Shown here: positions 1-5,018 of the stretch, piece after piece
Layout: every line of letters begins with the position of its first letter
Numbering within the stretch: the first letter of the stretch is position 1
From: Candidatus Minthenecus merdequi
GTDB lineage: Bacteria; Bacteroidota; Bacteroidia; Bacteroidales; Paludibacteraceae
DNA length: 5,018 nt
NCBI GenBank assembly: GCA_018064385.1
Contig: JAGHVI010000085.1
Coordinates: forward strand, 1-5,018
Direction: 5' to 3'
Notes under the pieces: generated by a model
What the model saw: only the letters and a program-made list of their open reading frames with translations
Told to the model about the DNA's origin: nothing
Databases searched by the model: none
Translations under genes and position numbers: made by a program

Positions 1-60
1 TTGTCAGTCGGTCACATAGCCCGCTATGCTCCCTTCTTCCGCACAGCAATCTGCTCAAAA
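1..60. other. GC-richer segment with a short palindrome, upstream of pckA; identity unknown
   Basis: This stretch is about 52% G+C, while the 73 bases after it are about 25%, so the composition changes sharply. It contains the inverted repeat CATAGC (15-20) and GCTATG (23-28), separated by two bases and with no T-run after it, so it is not a typical terminator. On the minus strand one frame stays open to the window edge (it includes SRLLCGRREHSGLCDRLT), and another reads FEQIAVRKKGA and then a stop. Neither is enough to call a gene. It may be the end of an upstream gene, part of a structured RNA, or a piece of a dispersed Bacteroidales repeat. The sequence alone does not decide between these. 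Confidence 0.3.
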
Positions 61-133
61 CAAACTTCAAAAACCCTCAAAATGAATTTATAGAACTCAC
101 CTATAATTAAAACACTTAAAAATAAAAACCACT
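61..133 (+). promoter_or_regulatory. AT-rich leader of pckA
   Basis: This is the untranslated region directly before pckA, about 25% G+C and very A-rich just before the start codon. There is no Shine-Dalgarno sequence, as is usual in Bacteroidetes, where A/T-rich unstructured leaders serve initiation. No good TAnnTTTG element is visible. The nearest candidate is TATAATTA at 102-109, which matches the consensus poorly and has no TTTG at the right distance. The leader carries a motif (89-105, TATAGAACTCACCTATA) that recurs in the leader at the window end. The true promoter may lie upstream of this window. Confidence 0.45.
83..105 (+). repeat. copy 1 of a leader motif shared with 4979-4997
   Basis: TATAGAACTCACCTATA (89-105) matches TATAAATTCACCTATA (4982-4997) with one gap and one mismatch. 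In addition, the 13 bases at 83-95 (TGAATTTATAGAA) are an exact inverted match to 4979-4991. Both relations exist because the motif is roughly dyadic (TATA at both ends). Both copies lie in the leader of a gene. In such AT-rich DNA chance remains possible. Confidence 0.3.
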
Positions 134-1732
134 ATGATTGACCTAAAAAAATATGGTATCAATGACGTGAAGGAAATTCTTTACAATCCTTCGTATGATA
201 CACTTTACAACGAAGAGACCAAACCAGGTCTTGATGGTTACGAAAAAGGAACTCTTACTGAACTTGGTGCAGTCAACGTTATGACTGGCATCTACACTGG
301 ACGCTCTCCAAAGGACAAATTCTTTGTAATGGACGATGTCAGCCGTAACACAGTGTGGTGGACATCCGAGGAGTACAAGAACGATAATAAACCGGTTTCG
401 CCCGAAACTTGGAACGAACTCAAACGTATTGCCGTTAACCAACTTTCTGGCAAACGTCTCTTTGTCGTTGACGCTTTCTGCGGTGCAAACCCTTCAACCA
501 GACTGAAAGTACGTTTCATTATGGAAGTTGCCTGGCAAGCTCATTTTGTACGAAATATGTTCATCCGCCCTACCGATGAAGAACTTAAGAACTTCGGAGA
601 ACCTGATTTCACTGTATTTACAGCATCAAAGGCAAAAGTTGAAAACTATAAAGAACTTGGGCTCAATTCAGAGACAGCCGTTGTTTTCAACCTCACTTCG
701 CGCGAGCAGGTTATCATCAACACATGGTATGGTGGTGAAATGAAGAAAGGTATGTTCTCTATTATGAATTACCTTCTTCCTCTGAAAGGTATCGCAGCTA
801 TGCATTGCTCGGCAAATACCAACGCTAATGGCGAAACGGCAATCTTCTTCGGACTTTCCGGCACAGGTAAAACAACTCTCTCTACCGACCCTAAACGTGC
901 TCTTATTGGTGACGATGAACACGGCTGGGACGACGATGGCATATTCAATTTCGAAGGCGGTTGCTACGCCAAAGTTATCAACTTGGACAAAGAGTCCGAA
1001 CCAGACATTTTCAACGCTATCCATCGTGACGCACTACTCGAAAATGTCACTGTTGACAAGAATGGCAAGATTGACTTTGCTGACAAGTCTGTCACCGAAA
1101 ACACTCGCGTCTCATATCCAATCTACCACATCCAGAATATTGTAAAACCAGTATCTAAAGCACCTGCTGCACGAAAGGTTATCTTCCTTTCTGCTGATGC
1201 ATTTGGTGTACTTCCTCCTGTTTCAATACTCACACCTGAGCAGACTCAATACTATTTCCTTTCTGGCTTCACAGCAAAACTTGCGGGTACAGAACGCGGT
1301 ATCACCGAACCTACACCAACTTTCTCAGCTTGTTTTGGTGCTGCATTTCTCTCGCTCCATCCAACTAAATATGGCGAGGAACTCGTTAAACGTATGCAAC
1401 AGTCTGGCGCTACAGCTTATCTGGTAAATACAGGTTGGAATGGTTCCGGCAAACGTATCTCTATCCGTGACACTCGTGGAATCATTGATGCCATACTCGA
1501 TGGCAGCATAGACAAGGCTCCAACCAAACATATTCCACTCTTCGATTTTGTTGTTCCTACCGCACTTCCAGGTGTTGACACACGTATTCTTGACCCTCGC
1601 GACACTTATGCTTCTGCCAACGATTGGGACATCAAAGCACGCGATCTTGCAGAACGTTTCATCAAGAATTTCACCAAATTCGAGGGCAACGAAAAGGGCA
1701 AAGCTCTGGTTGCAGCTGGTCCAAAGCTCTAA
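134..1732 (+). CDS. pckA: phosphoenolpyruvate carboxykinase (ATP)
   Basis: This cytosolic enzyme interconverts oxaloacetate + ATP and phosphoenolpyruvate + CO2 + ADP. It serves gluconeogenesis or, in succinate-forming gut and rumen Bacteroidales, often the carboxylating direction. The protein has 532 residues, close to the 540 of E. coli Pck, and appears complete up to the typical ending LVAAGPKL. Family motifs are intact: GRSPKD with the substrate-binding Arg57, GEMKKG (Lys204-Lys205), His224, the P-loop GLSGTGKTTLS at 240-250 with Lys246, the metal-binding GDDEHGWDD at 259-267 with Asp261, and Arg325 in ENTRVSYP. All these sit eight residues below their E. coli counterparts, which supports this start; the N-terminus is simply eight residues shorter. 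The adenine-side region LAGTERG/TEPTPTFSACFG (383-402) is also present. The gene appears monocistronic: the next gene begins 343 bases later behind its own promoter. The family call is near certain; which direction the enzyme runs is inferred. Confidence 0.98.
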   Translation: MIDLKKYGINDVKEILYNPSYDTLYNEETKPGLDGYEKGTLTELGAVNVMTGIYTGRSPKDKFFVMDDVSRNTVWWTSEEYKNDNKPVSPETWNELKRIAVNQLSGKRLFVVDAFCGANPSTRLKVRFIMEVAWQAHFVRNMFIRPTDEELKNFGEPDFTVFTASKAKVENYKELGLNSETAVVFNLTSREQVIINTWYGGEMKKGMFSIMNYLLPLKGIAAMHCSANTNANGETAIFFGLSGTGKTTLSTDPKRALIGDDEHGWDDDGIFNFEGGCYAKVINLDKESEPDIFNAIHRDALLENVTVDKNGKIDFADKSVTENTRVSYPIYHIQNIVKPVSKAPAARKVIFLSADAFGVLPPVSILTPEQTQYYFLSGFTAKLAGTERGITEPTPTFSACFGAAFLSLHPTKYGEELVKRMQQSGATAYLVNTGWNGSGKRISIRDTRGIIDAILDGSIDKAPTKHIPLFDFVVPTALPGVDTRILDPRDTYASANDWDIKARDLAERFIKNFTKFEGNEKGKALVAAGPKL

Positions 1733-1736
1733 AAAA

Positions 1737-1775
1737 CAGGGAAATGCCTGGTTAACCATTGCTGATACTCAGGCA
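1737..1775 (+). other. weak alternative hairpins after pckA
   Basis: Just after the pckA stop codon, CAGG (1737-1740) can pair with CCTG (1747-1750). Alternatively TGCCTG (1745-1750) can pair with CAGGCA (1770-1775). The two options exclude each other because they share the same middle arm. No T-run follows either, so an intrinsic terminator is not supported, although the region may still shape the 3' end of the pckA message. I see no other terminator for pckA before the next promoter. Confidence 0.2.
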
Positions 1776-1819
1776 AATAGTGTATCTAATGTTAAAATCA
1801 GAAAATAATTGCCGAAATA

Positions 1820-1851
1820 TTTGGCAGATTCAAGGAAATATTGTACCTTTG
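1820..1851 (+). promoter_or_regulatory. Bacteroidetes-type promoter in the pckA-sppA gap
   Basis: The -33 element TTTG is at 1820-1823 and the -7 element TACCTTTG at 1844-1851, with 20 bases between them. This fits the established primary-sigma consensus of Bacteroidetes (TTTG, about 19-21 bases, TAnnTTTG). It is the best-formed promoter in the window. It lies 225 bases before sppA and is separated from it by a strong terminator, so it most likely starts a short RNA and not the sppA message. Transcription would begin near 1855-1860. Confidence 0.75.
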
Positions 1852-1857
1852 CAGCGA

Positions 1858-1947
1858 AAGAAATAAAACTTTTCGCAAAGAAAATAAATTGGTTTTTTCA
1901 TTTGAATTTTGTAAAGGACAGCACCTGGGAAGGCACTGTCCTTTTTT
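1858..1947 (+). ncRNA. predicted small RNA of about 90 nt, or a terminated leader
   Basis: The call rests on a promoter and an intrinsic terminator placed about 60 bases apart with no gene between them. The 5' end is approximate, being set only by the -7 element at 1844-1851; the 3' end is the T-run ending at 1947. The body is A/U-rich and looks largely single-stranded (about 1860-1912), followed by the terminator hairpin. GCGAAA (1854-1859) could pair with TTTCGC (1871-1876) if transcription starts early enough. There is no ATG within the transcript, so a small protein is unlikely. I do not recognise it as a known RNA family. The alternative is an attenuated long leader of sppA, but sppA has a second, closer promoter. 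Confidence 0.5.
1913..1947 (+). terminator. strong rho-independent terminator
   Basis: AAAGGACAG (1913-1921) pairs perfectly over nine base pairs with CTGTCCTTT (1936-1944). Within the loop, CCT (1924-1926) can pair with AGG (1931-1933) after a small internal loop. Six T residues at 1942-1947 end the signal. It lies about 180 bases beyond the pckA stop codon and 128 bases before sppA. It would end the RNA started at the promoter at 1820-1851, and could also stop read-through from pckA. Confidence 0.85.
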
Positions 1948-2040
1948 GTAAGTATGACTATAAAATCACCTTCTGAACCACCCCTAATACAATTTTTCAA
2001 TTTTTCGCCTCATCACTCCCAATTTATGATTTTTTTTTCG

Positions 2041-2048
2041 TACCTTTG
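2041..2048 (+). promoter_or_regulatory. promoter (-7 element) of sppA-mrp
   Basis: TACCTTTG at 2041-2048 matches the Bacteroidetes -7 consensus exactly. It lies 27 bases before the sppA start codon, giving a short leader of roughly 20 bases without a Shine-Dalgarno sequence. A clear TTTG at the expected -33 distance is missing; the spacer instead holds nine consecutive T residues (2030-2038) preceded by TTTATG. This is probably the main promoter for the sppA-mrp operon, with a weak upstream element. Confidence 0.65.
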
Positions 2049-2075
2049 CACCTCAAATAAATAAAACGTTTTTAT

Positions 2076-3839
2076 ATGAAATCTTTTTGGAAAACAGTTG
2101 GTGCTGTCATAGTTGGCATGTTACTTTATGGTATAGTCCAAAGCATCATTGGTCTTATCTTTTTCGTTTCTTTAATTTCCTCATTGTCATCTACTAGCGA
2201 AGAATATACACTTGAGGACAATTCTGTCTATCACCTCAATCTAGAAGGGAATCTTGTTGATTATATTAACACCGAGGATATGCCTGATTTCTCATCTGTT
2301 TACTCGCCACTTTCTTCCGAAATTGACGAAATTGCACTCAGCGACATCCGAAAAACGCTCAAAATCGCTGCCGAAGACGAGAATTGCAAGGCTTTATACC
2401 TTGACTGTGGCTATCTTTCTGCCCCTCCTGCCTCGCTTGAAGAGGTACGTCATCTTGTTTGTGAATTCAAAAAAACAGGAAAAACTGTTATAGCATACGC
2501 TGACAACTATTCTCAATCCTCTTATTGGATAGCAACGCTTGCCGACAAACTCTATATCAACCCTCAAGGCACTGTCGCTCTCACAGGTATTGCTTTCGAT
2601 GTGATGTTCTACAAAAACGCTCTTGACAAACTCGGTGTCGAAATGCAGATTTTCAAAGTCGGCACCTTCAAATCAGCCGTTGAACCATATATCCTTGACC
2701 ATATGTCTGATGCCAATCGCCTGCAGATGTCTCGTATGGCTGATGTTGTTTGGCAGAAAATGATTGGCGACATCAGCAATGACCGGAACATCAGCAAAGA
2801 CTCACTTCAACAATTTGCCGACGAAGGACTATTCTATGCAGAGGCACAACTCATTAAGGACTGGAATATGGTTGACTCGCTCGTTTATCGTCAGGATATG
2901 AAAAAGATAATTGAGAATACCATCGGTCAAAAACCTGAGTTGGTCAAACTTTCTCAAATGCGCAAGGTCCAGCCTAAACTCAAAGGCTCTGCTAACGAAA
3001 TTGCAATACTTTATGCCGAAGGTGCCATTGGCGATGGTGATGAAATTGACCCAAAAACAGTCATCAAGGAAATCAACAAACTTGCAGACAACGATGATGT
3101 CAAGGCTGTCGTTCTCCGTATAAACTCGCCTGGTGGCTCAGCTTTCGGCTCAGAGCAACTTTGGTATGCTGAAAAACAACTCAAGAAAAAGAAACCTCTC
3201 ATCATCTCTATGGGAGGATATGCTGCTTCGGGCGGTTACTATATGTCCTGCATTGGCGACACGATTGTTGCATACCCTACAACCCTCACTGGTTCAATAG
3301 GTATCTTTGGTATGGTGCCTTCTTTTAAGGGTCTTGCCGACAAAATTGGAGTCAACGTTGATGTCGTAAAATCTGCAGAGCATGCCGATTTTCTCTCAGT
3401 CTATCGTCCTTGTTCCGATGCTGAGAAAATAATCTTCCAACGCACAATTAACAATGGCTATGAAACTTTTACTAAACGTTGCGCAGAAGGTAGGCACTTA
3501 AAACAAGACAGCATAAAGAAAATTGCAGAAGGACGCGTATGGATGGGCAGTGATGCTATCAACCTTGGTCTTGTTGACACACTTGGCACTCTCGATGTCG
3601 CTATTGCATTGGCAGCAGAAAAAGCCAATCTTACAGACAATTACAACATCACAGAATATCCAAGAAAGAAAGATTTTGCAGAAGTTTTTATGGAAATGCT
3701 CAAAGGCAAAGACCTTAACAACGAGGAAGCAATTGTTGCCCGCATACTTGGCATTGACCTTCATCTGGTTCGCCACTACCTAGAATTGAAAAAACACACA
3801 GGAATCCAGGCTTATATGCCTTATTATATCAATTTATAA
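2076..3839 (+). CDS. sppA: signal peptide peptidase SppA, long (67K) type
   Basis: SppA is a membrane-bound serine protease that degrades signal peptides after signal peptidase has released them. The protein has 587 residues, the size of the duplicated-domain 67K form. One N-terminal hydrophobic segment (about residues 8-36) anchors it, with the rest expected on the periplasmic side. The N-terminal crotonase-like repeat carries GTFKSAVEPY, with Lys199 matching the catalytic general base (Lys209 in E. coli). The C-terminal repeat carries INSPGGS (349-355) and GGYAASGGYY (380-389), with Ser385 matching the nucleophile (Ser409 in E. coli). TGSIGI (405-410) follows. The Ser-Lys dyad is therefore intact. 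The start is supported by the anchor right after Met1 and by the promoter 27 bases upstream. Its stop codon overlaps the mrp start codon. Family and dyad are clear; substrates in this organism are unknown. Confidence 0.96.
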   Translation: MKSFWKTVGAVIVGMLLYGIVQSIIGLIFFVSLISSLSSTSEEYTLEDNSVYHLNLEGNLVDYINTEDMPDFSSVYSPLSSEIDEIALSDIRKTLKIAAEDENCKALYLDCGYLSAPPASLEEVRHLVCEFKKTGKTVIAYADNYSQSSYWIATLADKLYINPQGTVALTGIAFDVMFYKNALDKLGVEMQIFKVGTFKSAVEPYILDHMSDANRLQMSRMADVVWQKMIGDISNDRNISKDSLQQFADEGLFYAEAQLIKDWNMVDSLVYRQDMKKIIENTIGQKPELVKLSQMRKVQPKLKGSANEIAILYAEGAIGDGDEIDPKTVIKEINKLADNDDVKAVVLRINSPGGSAFGSEQLWYAEKQLKKKKPLIISMGGYAASGGYYMSCIGDTIVAYPTTLTGSIGIFGMVPSFKGLADKIGVNVDVVKSAEHADFLSVYRPCSDAEKIIFQRTINNGYETFTKRCAEGRHLKQDSIKKIAEGRVWMGSDAINLGLVDTLGTLDVAIALAAEKANLTDNYNITEYPRKKDFAEVFMEMLKGKDLNNEEAIVARILGIDLHLVRHYLELKKHTGIQAYMPYYINL

Positions 3840-4882
3840 TGTATCCAAAACAGATTATAGATGCCCTCTCAACCATCCGTTACCCTGGCAATGGTCGCGG
3901 TATTGTTGAAATGGAAATTCTTGCCGACGATGTTCGCATTGACGGCAACAAGGTGTCGTTCACACTGAATATGCCAAAACAGAACGACCCATTTGCAAAA
4001 TCACTCGTAAAAGCAGCTGAAGCTACAATCAAACAACTCGTTGACCCCAACGCTGAAGTTGAAGTGATGCTCTCATACCCCGAGCCTGTCGTCCAGCAGG
4101 AAAACCCACTCCCTGGTGTTAAAAACATCATAGGTATATCCTCGGGCAAAGGTGGTGTAGGCAAATCTACCGTTGCTGCCAACCTGGCAATGTCGCTTGT
4201 TAACCTTGGCTACAAGGTCGGTCTCCTTGATGCCGACATTTATGGTCCATCCATACCTAAAATGTTTAACATCGAGAATGCACAACCAATGGCTCATATC
4301 TCTGACGATGGACGTCACATCATTGAACCTATCGAACAATATGGTGTCAAAATTCTATCCATAGGATTCTTCGTCTCGCCCGATAACGCTATTGTTTGGC
4401 GTGGGGCTATGGCATCAAATGCCGTCCGTCAACTCATCGTTGATGCTGATTGGGGAGAACTTGACTACTTCCTTATTGATATGCCCCCTGGAACATCCGA
4501 CATTCACCTTACACTGCTTGATGTTCTCAAACTCACTGGAGCAATCGTTGTCAGCACACCTCAACAAGTTGCTCTCGCCGATGCTCGCAAAGGTATAGAT
4601 ATGTTCCAAAATCCTAAATTACAAGTCCCTATACTCGGTCTTGTCGAGAATATGTCGTGGTTTACTCCTGTTGAGCATCCTGACGAGAAATACTATATAT
4701 TCGGAAATGGAGGATGTAGCCAACTTGCCGCTGAACGTAACATCCCTCTTATTGGACAGATACCTCTCGTCCAATCTATCTGTGAAAGTGGCGACAATGG
4801 TGCACCTATCTCGTTTGACCCTAACGGACTTGTCGGACGTTATTATATGAACCTTGCACGCACAGTCGCAGGAATAAAATAA
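3839..4882 (+). CDS. mrp: Mrp/NBP35-type P-loop ATPase, iron-sulfur cluster carrier (ApbC family)
   Basis: Proteins of this cytosolic family (Mrp/ApbC, Nbp35, Ind1) bind and hand over Fe-S clusters in an ATP-dependent way. This one has 347 residues. An N-terminal MIP18/DUF59-like domain spans about residues 1-80, and the ATPase domain runs from about 94 to the end. The ATPase shows the deviant Walker A SSGKGGVGKST (101-111), DADIYGPS (131-138) and the DMPPGTSD signature (214-221), which separates the Mrp group from MinD and ParA. The CxxC motif that usually follows ENMS and bridges a cluster between subunits is absent: the segment reads ENMSWFTPVEHP (270-281). The only cysteines are Cys293 and Cys315. 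Its ATG overlaps the sppA stop codon by one base (TAATG), indicating translational coupling from the sppA promoter. No terminator is evident after it. The family is certain; cluster-carrier activity is inferred from relatives that mostly have the CxxC. Confidence 0.95.
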   Translation: MYPKQIIDALSTIRYPGNGRGIVEMEILADDVRIDGNKVSFTLNMPKQNDPFAKSLVKAAEATIKQLVDPNAEVEVMLSYPEPVVQQENPLPGVKNIIGISSGKGGVGKSTVAANLAMSLVNLGYKVGLLDADIYGPSIPKMFNIENAQPMAHISDDGRHIIEPIEQYGVKILSIGFFVSPDNAIVWRGAMASNAVRQLIVDADWGELDYFLIDMPPGTSDIHLTLLDVLKLTGAIVVSTPQQVALADARKGIDMFQNPKLQVPILGLVENMSWFTPVEHPDEKYYIFGNGGCSQLAAERNIPLIGQIPLVQSICESGDNGAPISFDPNGLVGRYYMNLARTVAGIK

Positions 4883-4925
4883 GTTGCACCTTAAAAACAT
4901 CCATTGAAAATATTTTGCAACAACG

Positions 4926-4957
4926 TTTCGATATGTCGAAAAAAAGTTGTACCTTTG
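4926..4957 (+). promoter_or_regulatory. Bacteroidetes-type promoter for the gene beyond the window
   Basis: TACCTTTG at 4950-4957 is a perfect -7 element. TTTC at 4926-4929, 20 bases upstream, is a three-of-four match to the -33 TTTG. The 12 bases 4947-4958 are identical to 1841-1852 at the small-RNA promoter. It lies 68 bases after mrp, so the downstream gene is probably a separate transcription unit. No coding sequence follows within the window. Confidence 0.7.
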
Positions 4958-5018
4958 CGCCCGATTTAATTAAAGTGATTCTATAAATTCACCTATATGC
5001 AAATAGGATAATAATAAC
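4958..5018 (+). promoter_or_regulatory. leader with a small hairpin, start of the next transcript
   Basis: This is the region downstream of the promoter at 4950-4957, with transcription expected to begin around 4961-4966. It contains CCTAT (4992-4996) and ATAGG (5003-5007), which can form a five-pair hairpin with a six-base loop, followed by an A/T-rich run typical of sequence just before a Bacteroidetes start codon. TATAAATTCACCTATA (4982-4997), overlapping the hairpin's left arm, resembles a motif in the pckA leader. The gene it serves is outside the window and cannot be identified. Confidence 0.4.
4979..4997 (+). repeat. copy 2 of a leader motif shared with 83-105
   Basis: This copy lies in the transcribed leader before the gene beyond the window edge. 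It shares TCACCTATA exactly with the copy in front of pckA, in the same orientation, and its TTCTATAAATTCA is the exact reverse complement of 83-95. Its last bases form the left arm of the hairpin at 4992-5007. Whether it is an operator or coincidence cannot be told here. Confidence 0.3.

Noticed and set aside
15..28. CATAGC/GCTATG palindrome as an upstream terminator
   Set aside because: No T-run follows on either strand and the loop would be very tight, so an intrinsic terminator is not supported.
102..109. TATAATTA as the -7 element of pckA
   Set aside because: It matches only part of TAnnTTTG and has no TTTG near the expected -33 position.
1325..1759. A 144-codon minus-strand reading frame opposite pckA
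   Set aside because: It lies almost wholly antisense to conserved pckA coding sequence; its residues resemble no family and no minus-strand promoter is seen. It is a shadow, like the other frames opposite or inside the three genes.
1854..1888. Imperfect direct repeat of A-rich sequence (1854-1868 and 1874-1888)
   Set aside because: It is short, low-complexity and A-rich, so similarity by chance is expected.
1954..2064. A 36-codon + strand reading frame starting at ATG 1954
   Set aside because: It runs through T-tracts and the sppA promoter, has an unlikely composition, no recognisable motif, and begins right after a terminator with no promoter of its own.
4883..4921. GTTGCA (4883-4888) and TGCAAC (4916-4921) as a terminator for mrp
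   Set aside because: The stem has only six pairs around a 27-base loop, and no T-run follows.

Overview
The window looks like part of a Bacteroidales chromosome, possibly Prevotella-like. Base composition is moderately AT-rich. Genes have A/T-rich leaders without Shine-Dalgarno sequences. Three intergenic sites carry the Bacteroidetes sigma-factor -7 element (TAnnTTTG, each time as TACCTTTG). The three proteins also resemble Bacteroidetes family members. All complete genes are on the + strand. I see no mobile element, CRISPR array, tRNA or rRNA.

Layout. Positions 1-60 are a GC-richer piece with a near-perfect palindrome, possibly the edge of an upstream gene or a dispersed element. It is followed by an AT-rich leader and pckA (134-1732), a complete ATP-dependent phosphoenolpyruvate carboxykinase. 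The 343-base gap 1733-2075 is not empty. It holds a well-formed promoter (1820-1851) and, about 60 bases after it, a strong intrinsic terminator (1913-1947). Together they predict an unannotated RNA of about 90 nt. A second promoter follows (around 2041-2048), directly before sppA (2076-3839), a membrane-anchored signal peptide peptidase A of the long (67K) type. Its stop codon overlaps the start of mrp (3839-4882), a P-loop iron-sulfur carrier protein, so the two form an operon. After mrp comes a third promoter (4926-4957) and a leader with a small hairpin, apparently serving a gene that starts just beyond the window.

Functionally these are housekeeping genes: PEP/oxaloacetate interconversion at the glycolysis/succinate branch (pckA), clearance of signal peptides in the membrane (sppA), and iron-sulfur cluster delivery (mrp). 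I do not see a new multi-gene system. The items most worth a second look are the predicted small RNA between pckA and sppA, the loss of the CxxC iron-sulfur motif in Mrp, and a short dyad-like motif shared by the pckA leader and the leader at the window end.
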